NCBI RefSeq assembly: GCF_023218175.1
Contig: NZ_JALPTH010000015.1
Span: 123,417-187,416 of the forward strand
Origin: Streptomyces lichenis
GTDB taxonomy: Bacteria > Actinomycetota > Actinomycetes > Streptomycetales > Streptomycetaceae
Length of the DNA stretch: 64,000 bases
Reading direction: 5' to 3'
Of the stretch, positions 1-9,957 are shown piece after piece. The position numbers were made by a program, and so were the translations under genes. The notes beneath the pieces were generated by a model. The model saw nothing but the letters and a program-made list of their open reading frames with translations, had not been told where the DNA came from and searched no databases. Numbering within the stretch: position 1 is the first letter of the stretch; the number at the start of each line of letters is the position of its first letter.

Positions 1-6
1 GGCTGC

Positions 7-342
7 TCAGATCTCCCCGCGGAGCTTGGCGAGCGCCTCCGCGAGGATCGCCTCGCCGTCCGCGTCGCTGCGCCGCTCCCGTACGTACGCCAGATGCGTC
101 TTGTACGGCTCGGTGCGCGGCGGGTCCGGGGGGTTGTCCTGGTCCTGGCCGGCCGGGAACCCGCAGCGGGGGCAGTCCCAGGTGTCCGGGACCTGCGCGT
201 CACTGGCGAAACTCGGCTGTGTCTCGTGCCCGTTCGAGCACCAGAAGGAGATGCGCAGGCGCGGCGCGGACTCGCCTCGCTCGGCCTCCCCCATCGGCCC
301 CGCGCCGACCCGGCTTCCCCGGATCGCGTTGCCACTTGCCAC
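7..342 (-). CDS. RbpA-family RNA polymerase-binding protein
   Basis: A 111-residue protein with the RbpA layout. A basic N-terminal tail is followed by a small zinc-binding core with Cx3H (C35, H39) and CxxC (C57, C60), then a conserved basic linker and a C-terminal helix (PPRTEPYKTHLAYVRERRS, then EAILAEALAKLRGEI) that in RbpA contacts the principal sigma factor. RbpA-family proteins bind RNA polymerase holoenzyme and stabilise the open complex. The sequence is distinct from my memory of the main RbpA (RTHWDMLMERR motif), so I read it as the paralog found beside secG. I prefer the GTG at 342 because AGGGAG lies 8 nt upstream; a GTG 9 nt earlier would overlap that Shine-Dalgarno. The opposite strand has long open frames that are shadows. 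Confidence 0.85.
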   Translation of the reverse strand: MASGNAIRGSRVGAGPMGEAERGESAPRLRISFWCSNGHETQPSFASDAQVPDTWDCPRCGFPAGQDQDNPPDPPRTEPYKTHLAYVRERRSDADGEAILAEALAKLRGEI

Positions 343-640
343 GGTTGTCACTCCCTGCGTGATGGTGCTCGAAGATGCCCCAGTCTACGAAAGGCCCAAC
401 GCGCGTCCAGTGAAAGGAGTTACCCACTTGGGCCGGAGCGGAACCGCCGCTTCGCCCCCGGCGTCCCGCCACCGGCCGTAACCGGACCCCCGCGCCACCC
501 CCGTCCGGCCCGGAAGCGGAACCACCGTCCGCGCCCGCTCCCCTACGGCCCCGGAAACGGCGACCGCCTCCGCGGGCAGCGGCGCGGCACGGGGCCGGCG
601 CCGGGGCGCGGAGGCGGTGGGAAGGGCGCGGAGGGGCGCT
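343..640. other. Intergenic region between rbpA-like gene and secG
   Basis: About 300 nt with no credible gene. It must hold the promoter of the rbpA-like gene on the minus strand; the lower-GC part around 355-425 is the best place for it, but I cannot pick convincing -35 and -10 boxes. The rest is very GC-rich and low complexity, ending in the secG terminator. Confidence 0.5.
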
Positions 641-666
641 CGGCGGCCGACCCTCGTCGGCCGCCG
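641..666 (-). terminator. secG transcription terminator
   Basis: Perfect 10-bp inverted repeat CGGCGGCCGA / TCGGCCGCCG around a 6-nt loop (CCCTCG), 15 nt past the secG stop codon. It lacks a T run, as is usual for Streptomyces terminators. A second short palindrome (672-692, 8-bp arms) spans the secG stop itself. Confidence 0.75.
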
Positions 667-680
667 TGGGAGTCAGCGGC

Positions 681-917
681 TCAGCCGCTGACCTTCATCA
701 GCAGGCCGAGCACCACGATGCAGGCGAACCAGAGCAGCCCGAGGACCACGGTGATCCGGTCCAGGTTGCGCTCGGCGACCGAGGAGCCGCCGACGGAGGA
801 CTGCATGCCGCCACCGAACATGTCGGAGAGGCCGCCGCCCTTCCCCTTGTGCATCAGCACCAGCAGCATCAGCAGACCGCTGAAGACGATCAGGGCGATC
901 GAGAACCCCATAACCAC
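681..917 (-). CDS. secG: Preprotein translocase subunit SecG
   Basis: A 78-residue membrane protein with two hydrophobic segments (about 4-22 and 55-74) separated by the conserved SecG loop HKGKGGGLSDMFGGG. SecG is the small accessory subunit of the SecYEG channel and raises the efficiency of SecA-driven protein export. It follows tpiA in the gap-pgk-tpiA-secG run typical of actinobacteria, about 196 nt downstream, and is closed by a strong hairpin. The start is either GTG at 917 or ATG at 911; GTG is taken because AGGG is about 7 nt upstream, and the difference is two residues. Confidence 0.95.
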   Translation of the reverse strand: MVMGFSIALIVFSGLLMLLVLMHKGKGGGLSDMFGGGMQSSVGGSSVAERNLDRITVVLGLLWFACIVVLGLLMKVSG

Positions 918-938
918 GGCTGGACCCTACTTCCTGGC

Positions 939-998
939 GTTTCCGGGCGTGGGCGCCCGGGTTTCCTGGGGTTTCCCGCGTTTCCCACGGGGTTTCCC
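939..998. repeat. GGGAAAC repeats and hairpin in the secG leader
   Basis: Five copies of GTTTCC(C) on the plus strand (939, 961, 971, 980, 992), read as GGGAAAC on the secG strand, lie between tpiA and secG. Between the first two copies is a compact hairpin CCGGGCG-TGGG-CGCCCGG (943-960). The hairpin may attenuate or process the tpiA-secG transcript. The same heptamer forms a regular array inside hrpB (51507 onward). Confidence 0.5.
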
Positions 999-1113
999 TC
1001 GTCCCGGACGGCCGGCGCCCGGGCTTGTACGGACGGCGGGGGCCGGCGGCGCCTCCTGGGGTGGAGGTGTCCCGGCCCCCGCAAGGGTACGACGATTCCG
1101 CCCTACCGCATAC

Positions 1114-1890
<777 letters not shown>

Positions 1891-1896
1891 CGAGGT

Positions 1897-3108
1897 TCAG
1901 TCCTCCAGGCTTTCGAGGCCGGGGAGCGCCGCGCCCTCGAGGTATTCGAGGCTGGCGCCGCCGCCGGTGGAGATGTGGCCGAATGCTTTCTCGTCGAAGC
2001 CCAGGCTCCGCACCGCGGCGGCGGAGTCGCCGCCGCCGACCACGGAGAAGGCCGGGGAGTCGGCGAGCGCCTGGGCGACGGCCTTGGTGCCCTCGGCGTA
2101 GTCGGGGTGCTCGAAGACGCCCATCGGGCCGTTCCAGAAGACGGTGGCGGCGTCGGCGAGCTTGCCGGCGTAGAGCCGGCGGGTCTCCGGGCCGATGTCC
2201 AGGCCTTCCTGGTCGGCGGGGATGGCGTCGGCGGAGACGGTGGTGGGGTTCGCCGGGGCCTTGGTCTTCAGGTCCGGGAACTCGGCGGAGACCAGCACGT
2301 CGACGGGGAGCAGGAACTCCACACCGCGCTCGGCGGCCTCGCGCAGATAGGCGGCGCACTGCTCCTTCTGGTCCTCCTGGAGCAGGGAGATGCCGACCTC
2401 CTTGCCCTGCGCGGCGAGGAAGGTGTACGCCATGCCGCCGCCGATGAGGATGCGGTCGGCCTTCTTCAGCAGGTTGTCGATGACGCCGAGCTTGTCGGAG
2501 ACCTTGGCGCCGCCGAGGACCACCACGTACGGGCGCTTGACGTCGTCGGTGAGACGTGCCAGGACGCCGACCTCGGTGGTGATCAGGTAGCCGGCGTAGG
2601 AGGGCAGCAGCCGCGGCAGGTCGTAGACGGAGGCGTGCTTCCGGTGCACCGCGCCGAAGCCGTCGCCGACGTAGACGTCCGCGAGGGCGGCCAGGCGGGC
2701 GGCGAACTCGGCGCGCTCGGCGTCGTCCTTGGCGGTCTCGCCGGGGTTGAAGCGGAGGTTCTCCAGGACGGCGACCTGGCCGTCGGCGAGGCCCTCGACG
2801 GCGTGGTGGGCGGCCGAGCCGATGGTGTCGTCGGCGAAGGAGACGGGGGCGCCGAGCAGTTCGCCGAGGCGGGAGGCGGCGAAGCGCAGGGTGTACGCCG
2901 GGTCCGGGGCGCCCTTGGGACGGCCGAGGTGGGAGGCGACCACGACCTTGGCGCCGGCGTCGGCGAGCGCCTTGACGGTCGGCAGCACGGCGCGGATGCG
3001 GCCGTCGTCGGTGATGGTGGTGCCGTCCTGCGGCACGTTCAGGTCGGCGCGGACGAATACCCGCTTGCCGGCGACTCCTTGGCGGAGAAGTTCGTCGATC
3101 GTCTTCAT
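1897..3108 (-). CDS. pgk: Phosphoglycerate kinase
   Basis: 403 residues, the expected bacterial length. It transfers the acyl phosphate of 1,3-bisphosphoglycerate to ADP, the first ATP-yielding step of lower glycolysis. Signatures include FVRADLNVPQDG near the N-terminus, the SHLGRPKG substrate loop, GGAKVSDK (about 203) and the C-terminal GGGDSAAAV nucleotide-binding loop. It sits between gap and tpiA; the gap-pgk spacer (234 nt) carries a large hairpin, while pgk-tpiA are almost contiguous. Confidence 0.98.
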   Translation of the reverse strand: MKTIDELLRQGVAGKRVFVRADLNVPQDGTTITDDGRIRAVLPTVKALADAGAKVVVASHLGRPKGAPDPAYTLRFAASRLGELLGAPVSFADDTIGSAAHHAVEGLADGQVAVLENLRFNPGETAKDDAERAEFAARLAALADVYVGDGFGAVHRKHASVYDLPRLLPSYAGYLITTEVGVLARLTDDVKRPYVVVLGGAKVSDKLGVIDNLLKKADRILIGGGMAYTFLAAQGKEVGISLLQEDQKEQCAAYLREAAERGVEFLLPVDVLVSAEFPDLKTKAPANPTTVSADAIPADQEGLDIGPETRRLYAGKLADAATVFWNGPMGVFEHPDYAEGTKAVAQALADSPAFSVVGGGDSAAAVRSLGFDEKAFGHISTGGGASLEYLEGAALPGLESLED

Positions 3109-3207
3109 CTGTGCTGGGCTCCGTACTCCTGGTGGAAGCGAAGAACGTCAAGGGCGGCGGCCGTGCGGCGCGCCGGTCCCGGCTGCGGGCGGGCCCCGGC
3201 GCAAGCG

Positions 3208-3249
3208 ACAGGGCCCGTACAGCGCACCGTAGCGCTGCCCGGGCCCTGT
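3208..3249 (-). terminator. Hairpin between gap and pgk
   Basis: Outer arms ACAGGGCCCG / CGGGCCCTGT (10 bp, perfect) enclose a second stem CAGCGC / GCGCTG. It lies 94 nt after the gap stop and 99 nt before the pgk start. It could partially terminate gap transcripts or act as an RNA processing/stability element that sets gap and pgk mRNA levels separately. Confidence 0.65.
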
Positions 3250-3342
3250 GCTCACACCAGGTGCCTCGACCCAGGTACCTCGACGTCGAGGTCGCCCGCC
3301 CTGCCGTCGGTGGCGGCCCTCAGCGGGGCCGCCGGTGAAGCG

Positions 3343-4347
<1,005 letters not shown>

Positions 4348-4496
4348 GAACCGATCTCCTCGTTGGTACGCCGGCCAGTGACGCCGGCGAGCTTGTTTTG
4401 GGATGTCCCCGACCGCCTCCGACCCTACCCCTCCGGTGGCGGTGGGGTGACATCCGAAGCGCCTGTACGGGGCTCGGAGGCCTGGTCCGACCCGCA

Positions 4497-4510
4497 TTAC
4501 CGGCCGGTAA
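4497..4510. promoter_or_regulatory. Palindrome upstream of gap
   Basis: Perfect 14-bp palindrome TTACCGGCCGGTAA, 150 nt upstream of the gap start. Its core TACCGGCCGGTA recurs within an 18-bp palindrome upstream of the Rieske gene (16602). Position and symmetry fit a dimeric regulator site; the regulator is unknown. Confidence 0.4.
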
Positions 4511-4529
4511 CGCCACCGGCCCGTGCGCG

Positions 4530-4567
4530 GCCGCCCGGACGAGCGCGGAGGTGCTCTTCCGGGCGGC
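4530..4567 (-). terminator. Carboxypeptidase gene terminator
   Basis: GCCGCCCGGA / TCCGGGCGGC, a perfect 10-bp stem with an 18-nt loop holding a second short stem (GAGC / GCTC). It lies 42 nt past the stop of the M14 carboxypeptidase and separates it from gap. Confidence 0.7.
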
Positions 4568-4608
4568 TTTCCGGGGGTCTGCGAGCCATCGGATACGGCT
4601 ACCCCGGT

Positions 4609-7563
4609 TCAGCGCCGGAGCACGTCCAGGGCCCGTCCGAGCAGCCGGGCGCGGTCCCCCGCCGCGGGCACGTGCTCCAGGCCGAAGCCGAGCAGCACGG
4701 TGTCCCGGGTGGTGATCGCCGCCGAGGACCGGTAGAGGGCTCCCGAGCGCGCCCAGTCGGTGGCGTTGCCCGGGCTGCCGGCCGGCGGCCCCGGCACGCT
4801 CCACGCCCCGAGCGAGGTCTCGAACCCCTCGGCGCCGGTGGTGGTGCCGCCCGTGACCAGCCGGGTGTCGTCCACGAACGCCCCGGTGCCGCCGGTGCCC
4901 GGGTCGGTCACATAGGAGACCGACAGCTCGACCCGCTTGCCGGCGTAGGCGCTCAGATCGATCGCCACCGGGAGCCAGCCGCCGGAGTTGCCGGTGAAGG
5001 CGTGCCAGGCGCCGCTGGTGCCGGTGGGCGCGCAGCCGTCGGGGCCCAGGGTGAGGTAGCGGGCGAGCGCGGGGTGCCCGGCGAGGTAGAAGCCCTCGGC
5101 GCAGTCGGCGGGCACCTCGGTGGAGGTGGCGCCGTTGGCGTCGGGCAGGGTGGTCCAGTCCTCGCCGCCCTCGGTGCGGGCCTCCACGATCACGTTGTCG
5201 TAGCCGGGTTCCAGGTCATGGCTCAGCCGGAACCGGAGCGCCGGCCGCTGCGCCGCGGTGGCGGCCGTGAGGTCGACGGTGCGGCTCAGCCGCATCCAGG
5301 CGTTGTCGCTGTGCCGGGCCGCGGCGAAGGAGCTGCCCTCGTACGGCTCGAACGGGGTGCGCACCCCCGGGTAGTCACCGCCGGCCGCGCTTCTGAACTG
5401 CGGGAAGTCGGCCGGGTCCAGGGTGTCGGAGGTGGCGGTGTAACTGCCGGCCGAGTCCAGCGGGTTGCCGGCCGCGCCGGCCAGCGGGACCGAGGTCCCC
5501 CGCAGCTTGCCGGCCCCCTCGAACTCCTCCGCGCCGGCCAGCCCGGCCCGGCGGTAGGCGCCCAGGTAGTACTGCGCGAAGTCGTCGCTGTAGGCGCGGC
5601 CGATGTCGGTCTCGCCGCCCGCGTGCTCACCGGCGTTGACCAGCCGGCCGCCCTCGTTGAGGTAGTCGCGCACCGCGAGCGCGGTGGGCCCGTCCGGCTC
5701 GCCGGCGCCGGTGTACCAGAGGGCGGTACGGAAGTGGGAGAGCACCCCGAGCGGGTGCGGCGCGCCCTGGACGGCGGTGTCCCAGACCGCGGCCCGCCCG
5801 CCGTTCGCCCTGACGGCGGCGGTGTACGCGGCGGTGTGCCGCGCCGGGGCGCTCCCCTCCTCGTCGGCGATCACCAGCGTGTCGGCGCGCGGCCGTTCGG
5901 CGATCGTGTACGTGAACGGTACGGAGCTGACCCGCTTCCCGTCCTTCTTCGTCCGCCCGGTGAACCAGACCTCCACCCGGTCGCCCGGCTCGCCGTCCTG
6001 CACCTTGGCGCGGTACTCGTCGTAGTAGAGGTTGTCCTCACCGCCGTACCGCTCGCCGCCGCGCCAGGGCTTCAGGGTCTGGTCCCAGGTCCGGCCGCCG
6101 TTGACGCGGTACCTCAGCTCCTTGTCCCGCAGGGACTTGCGCGCGGTGACGGCCACCTGCTGGTCGCCGCGGGCGTAGGAGACGGCGAAGGCGTCCGGGA
6201 CGAACGCGGGCGCCGGGGTGCCGACCGGGGAGACCGGGTCGTCGGGGCGCGCGGCGGACTCGGCGACCGCCAGCGCGAACGGGATGTTCTTGGCGAACTC
6301 CTGCTGGATCAGCTTCTCGTCGTCCGGGAAGGTGAACACCGAGGCGCAGTCCCCCGGCTCCCAGGCGTCATCCGGGTCGATCCGGGAGGCGGTGGCGCAG
6401 GTGGACATCTCCGGGGTGAACATCTGCATCCCGTTGACGTTGGCCGCGTGGCCGTCCGCCTCGCCGTTGGTGGTGTAGAGCTCGGACGACACCTGCGGAC
6501 GGTAGCCCGGCACGGCCGACTTCTCGGGCGTACCCGCCAGCGCCTTCAGCGGTACGTCGTCCGGGGTGTCGGTGGCGACCTGCCAGCCCACCCCGTACAG
6601 CAGCAGCTGGGCGGCGGAGTGGTAGTTGATCCCGTACCGGAAGCCGATCCGCTTCTGGAAGGCGTCGATCGCCCGCGTCTCCGGCTCCGAGGCGGGCCCG
6701 GTGCCGCGGTAGGTCTCGTCGGCCGGGTCGGGCGAGGAACCCTCGTTGTCGTAGCCCCACTTGTACGAGAAGTTCCGGTTGAGGTCCACCCCGTCCCCCG
6801 GAGCGATCCTCCCGTCCCCGTCGTTGTCCCGCAGGTTCTTGCGCCACTGGCGGTTGGCCGGGTCGGCATGGGTGAAGTCGTAGCCGTCGGGGTTGGCGGA
6901 CAGCACGAACCACAGCTCGGTGGAGTCCACGATCCGCGTGATCCGCGGGTCCTTGCCGTAGCCGTCGAGGTAGTGGTGCAGCAGCCGCCGGTTCATCTCC
7001 GGGGTGATCCACTCCCGGGCGTGCTGGTTGGACAGGTAGAGCGTGGCCGGCTTGCTCCCGTCCCGCTGCTTTGTGGCGCCCTTGCTGAGTTTCAGCGCCA
7101 GAATGTCCTGCCCCTTGACCGTCTTCCCGATGCTCACCACCTTGGTGATCCCCGGGTGGGCGCGGGCGGTGGCCTGGATCTCCGCCTTCAGCCCGCCCGC
7201 GCCGCCGTACGGCCGGAACACCCCGTCCCCGGCCGCCGCGGTACGCCGCTTCGCCGCGGCGGACACCTGGTGCGGTGTGAGCCTGACCCCCTCCCCCCGC
7301 AGCTCGTCCGCCTGCGCCCCGGTGAGGTACAGCTCCACGGTGGCGGTGCCCTTGGCGGGCACCTGCTCGGTCAGCTCGTGCCCGTCGGCCCCGGCCTCCA
7401 GCAGCAGCGGTACCTGCCCCCTGGTGACCTCCGCGCGCCAGACGGAGAGCCGCTCCCCGCCCCCGTCCCCGGCGCGCGCCTGCGCCCCGGCGACGGGCAC
7501 CGCCACCAGCCCGGTCGCCAGCAGCGCCGCCGCGGCGAGAACCGCTCTCGCCTTCTGTCTCAT
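4609..7563 (-). CDS. Secreted M14-family zinc carboxypeptidase with C-terminal accessory domains
   Basis: 984 residues. It begins with a Sec signal peptide (about 1-30, cleavage near AGAQARA), then a propeptide-like region, then the M14 domain (about 120-470). Zinc ligands H181 and E184 (NQHAREW) and H315 (NYHSAAQ), substrate-binding R263 (LNRNFSYKWG) and the catalytic glutamate E385 (MFTPEM) are all present, so it should be an active extracellular exopeptidase. The rest is a fibronectin/Ig-like module and a long C-terminal region resembling the beta-rich accessory part of immune inhibitor A-type proteases (PGYDNVIVEART, YAGKRVELSVSYVTD). The ATG at 7563 follows AAGGGGGG and starts a clean signal peptide; the frame is open further upstream but looks non-coding. 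Confidence 0.92.
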   Translation of the reverse strand: MRQKARAVLAAAALLATGLVAVPVAGAQARAGDGGGERLSVWRAEVTRGQVPLLLEAGADGHELTEQVPAKGTATVELYLTGAQADELRGEGVRLTPHQVSAAAKRRTAAAGDGVFRPYGGAGGLKAEIQATARAHPGITKVVSIGKTVKGQDILALKLSKGATKQRDGSKPATLYLSNQHAREWITPEMNRRLLHHYLDGYGKDPRITRIVDSTELWFVLSANPDGYDFTHADPANRQWRKNLRDNDGDGRIAPGDGVDLNRNFSYKWGYDNEGSSPDPADETYRGTGPASEPETRAIDAFQKRIGFRYGINYHSAAQLLLYGVGWQVATDTPDDVPLKALAGTPEKSAVPGYRPQVSSELYTTNGEADGHAANVNGMQMFTPEMSTCATASRIDPDDAWEPGDCASVFTFPDDEKLIQQEFAKNIPFALAVAESAARPDDPVSPVGTPAPAFVPDAFAVSYARGDQQVAVTARKSLRDKELRYRVNGGRTWDQTLKPWRGGERYGGEDNLYYDEYRAKVQDGEPGDRVEVWFTGRTKKDGKRVSSVPFTYTIAERPRADTLVIADEEGSAPARHTAAYTAAVRANGGRAAVWDTAVQGAPHPLGVLSHFRTALWYTGAGEPDGPTALAVRDYLNEGGRLVNAGEHAGGETDIGRAYSDDFAQYYLGAYRRAGLAGAEEFEGAGKLRGTSVPLAGAAGNPLDSAGSYTATSDTLDPADFPQFRSAAGGDYPGVRTPFEPYEGSSFAAARHSDNAWMRLSRTVDLTAATAAQRPALRFRLSHDLEPGYDNVIVEARTEGGEDWTTLPDANGATSTEVPADCAEGFYLAGHPALARYLTLGPDGCAPTGTSGAWHAFTGNSGGWLPVAIDLSAYAGKRVELSVSYVTDPGTGGTGAFVDDTRLVTGGTTTGAEGFETSLGAWSVPGPPAGSPGNATDWARSGALYRSSAAITTRDTVLLGFGLEHVPAAGDRARLLGRALDVLRR

Positions 7564-7836
7564 GTGCCCCCCTTGCTGTGGTGTGCCACGGAAGTGGACG
7601 GCGCCAGGCTTTCGACGGGCCATGATCATGTCAATACCGCGTGGTCCGGTGTGTCCGGAGGCGTGGGTGCGGCTGAGGCAGAAGGGCCCCGCGGTGCGCG
7701 CGACCGAGCCCACGGGCGGAGCCGACACGCGCGGGCGGCCACCCCCTGCCCCGCCCGAACCGGTGACCTGCGCCGCCGCGGCGGGGGGGGTGGGTGGCGG
7801 GCACGAGGCGGCGGTACGGGGCCGAGCGGCCGTACC
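7564..7836. other. Carboxypeptidase upstream region
   Basis: About 270 nt without a gene, containing the carboxypeptidase promoter region. The palindrome CATGATCATG (7621-7630) lies beside a TTGACA on the minus strand, but no good -10 box is found at the right distance. A G8 run occurs near 7785. Confidence 0.4.
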
Positions 7837-7955
7837 GGCGTCGGCCAACCAACACGCCGCCGCCCACGCAAGGGCACCCCGGCCCCCGTCGGCGCCGGCC
7901 GACCAGCGCGCCGCCCGCGCAAGGGCACCCCGGTCCCCGTCGGCGTCAGCCGACC
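7837..7955. repeat. Direct repeats downstream of whiA
   Basis: Two imperfect copies of a 51-54 nt unit (7837-7890 and 7891-7941, sharing CGCAAGGGCACCCCGG and GGCCRACCA) and the start of a third copy that runs into the last codons of whiA. I see no coding potential; the array may have spread from the whiA 3' end. Confidence 0.6.
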
Positions 7956-8944
7956 ACGTCGGCCATGTCCTCGGCGAGGTCCTCGGTCAGATTGGACTCG
8001 GTGCCCGGGATGCCCAGGTCCTGGGCGCGCTTGTCGGCCATCGCCAGCAGCCGGCGGATGCGGCCGGCGACCGCGTCCTTGGTGAGCGGCGGGTCGGCGA
8101 GGGCGCCCAGCTCCTCCAGGGAGGCCTGCTTGTGCTCCATCCGCAGCCGGCCGGCCGCCGCGAGGTGCTCGGGGACCTCCTCGCCGAGGATCTCCAGCGC
8201 CCGCTGCACCCGCGCCCCCGCGGCCACCGCGGCCCGGGCCGAACGGCGCAGGTTGGCGTCGTCGAAGTTGGCCAGCCGATTGGCGGTGGCCCGCACCTCG
8301 CGGCGCATCCGCCGCTCCTCCCAGGCCAGCACCGACTCGTGCGCGCCCAGCCGGGTCAGCAGCGCGCCGATGGCGTCGCCGTCCCGGACCACCACCCGGT
8401 CCACCCCGCGCACCTCGCGGGCCTTCGCCCCGATGGACAGCCGACGGGCCGCGCCGACCAGTGCGAGCGCGGCCTCCGGGCCCGGGCAGGTGACCTCCAG
8501 CGAGGAGGAGCGGCCCGGCTCGGTCAGCGAGCCATGGGCGAGGAACGCCCCCCGCCAGGCGGCCTCCGCGTCGCAGGTGGCGCCGGAGACGACCTGCGGC
8601 GGCAGGCCGCGGATCGGCCGGCCCCGGCCGTCGACCAGCCCGGTCTGGCGGGCCAGCTGGTCACCGCCGGCCACCACCCGGACCACGAAGCGCGAGCCGC
8701 GCCGCAGCCCGCCGGGCGCCATCACGATCAGCTCGGAGTTGTGGCCGAAGATCTCGGCGATGTCCCGCTTCAGGCGGCGGGCCGCCATCGCCGTGTCCAG
8801 CTCCGCCTCGATCACGATCCGCCCGCTCACCAGGTGCAGCCCGCCGGCGAACCGCAGGATCGACGACACCTCGGCTTTCCTGCAGCAGGTGCGGGTGACG
8901 GGAAGCCGGGAGATCTCGTCCTTCACCGCTGCCGTCATCGCCAT
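7946..8944 (-). CDS. whiA: Sporulation transcription regulator WhiA
   Basis: 332 residues, nearly identical in pattern to Streptomyces WhiA. The N-terminal two-thirds is the degenerate LAGLIDADG homing-endonuclease-like fold; the C-terminus (about 235-310, with MEHKQASLEELGALADPPLTKDAVAGRIRRLL) is the DNA-binding helix-turn-helix. In Streptomyces WhiA acts with WhiB to stop aerial growth and start sporulation septation. The gene overlaps the end of yvcK by 10 nt, so it is translationally coupled; ATG 8944 is used, with a second ATG two codons on. It is the last gene of uvrC-rapZ-yvcK-whiA. Confidence 0.98.
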   Translation of the reverse strand: MAMTAAVKDEISRLPVTRTCCRKAEVSSILRFAGGLHLVSGRIVIEAELDTAMAARRLKRDIAEIFGHNSELIVMAPGGLRRGSRFVVRVVAGGDQLARQTGLVDGRGRPIRGLPPQVVSGATCDAEAAWRGAFLAHGSLTEPGRSSSLEVTCPGPEAALALVGAARRLSIGAKAREVRGVDRVVVRDGDAIGALLTRLGAHESVLAWEERRMRREVRATANRLANFDDANLRRSARAAVAAGARVQRALEILGEEVPEHLAAAGRLRMEHKQASLEELGALADPPLTKDAVAGRIRRLLAMADKRAQDLGIPGTESNLTEDLAEDMADVVG

Positions 8945-9957
8945 GGGCCGATCCTTCCATGCATCCGAAAAATACGGTCGTACGCGGCGGCCAGCAGCTC
9001 AGGGTCGTGCCTGGGCGATCCGTCCGCCCTGGCCACGCGGGCCAGCTCGACCGCGGCGCCGAACCCTTTGGCGGCGTCCGCGAGGGAGTCGCGGTCGGGC
9101 ACGGCGGCCTCGTCGGCCAGCACCACGTCCAGGGCGAGTTTAGGGGCGTGTCGTCCCAAAACCTCCAAATGACGCTGCGGGGAGAAGCCCTCGGTTTCGC
9201 CGGGCTGCGGGGCGAGGTTCAGCGAGAGCACCCGGCGCGCCCTGGTCTCCGCCAGGGCGTCCAGCAGCTCGGGCACCAGCAGATGCGGGATCACCGAGGA
9301 GAACCAGGAACCGGGCCCCAGAACCACCCAATCGGCGTCAAGGACGGCGTCCACCGCCTCCGGGACGGCCGGCGGGTCGTTCGGCACCAGGTGGACGGAC
9401 TGCACCTCGCCGGGGGTGAGCGCCACCGTGGCCTGGCCGCGCACGGTGTCCACGTCCTCCGGGCGCGCCGGATCGTGCCCCTTGACCAGGGCCTGGAGCT
9501 CCAGCGGTACGGCCGACATGGGCAGCACCCGGCCGTTCGCGCCGAGCAGCCGGCCGACCAGGTCCAGCGCCTGGACATGGTCGCCGAGCTGCTCCCACAG
9601 CGCCACGATCAGCAGATTGCCGACCGCGTGCTCGTGCAGCGCGCCGTGGGACTGGAAGCGGTGCTGGATGACCCGGGCCCAGGTCTGCCCCCAGTCGTCG
9701 TCACCGCAGAGCGCGGCCAGCGCCTTGCGCAGGTCGCCGGGCGGCAGGACGCCCAGCTCCTCGCGGAGCCGGCCACTGGACCCGCCGTCGTCGGCGACCG
9801 TCACCACGGCCGTCAGGTCGCCGGTGATCCGGCGCAGCGCGGCGAGCGACGCGGACAGACCCATGCCGCCGCCGAGGGCGACGACCTTGGGCTGGGTGCC
9901 GCGCCGACGCAGCGTACGGGCGGTAAGGGTGCTCGTACGCCGGCGGGTGGTCCTCAC
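8935..9957 (-). CDS. yvcK: YvcK/CofD-like UDP-sugar-binding protein
   Basis: 340 residues with the YvcK signature: KVVALGGGMGLSASLAAL at the N-terminus, VTVADDGGSSGRLREELG, and NLLIVALWE. YvcK-family proteins bind UDP-N-acetylglucosamine and are needed for normal growth on gluconeogenic carbon and for cell-envelope balance; they are not CofD transferases. The GTG start overlaps the rapZ stop by 4 nt (GTGA) and the 3' end overlaps whiA, the conserved rapZ-yvcK-whiA arrangement of Gram-positive bacteria. Confidence 0.95.
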   Translation of the reverse strand: MRTTRRRTSTLTARTLRRRGTQPKVVALGGGMGLSASLAALRRITGDLTAVVTVADDGGSSGRLREELGVLPPGDLRKALAALCGDDDWGQTWARVIQHRFQSHGALHEHAVGNLLIVALWEQLGDHVQALDLVGRLLGANGRVLPMSAVPLELQALVKGHDPARPEDVDTVRGQATVALTPGEVQSVHLVPNDPPAVPEAVDAVLDADWVVLGPGSWFSSVIPHLLVPELLDALAETRARRVLSLNLAPQPGETEGFSPQRHLEVLGRHAPKLALDVVLADEAAVPDRDSLADAAKGFGAAVELARVARADGSPRHDPELLAAAYDRIFRMHGRIGPWR

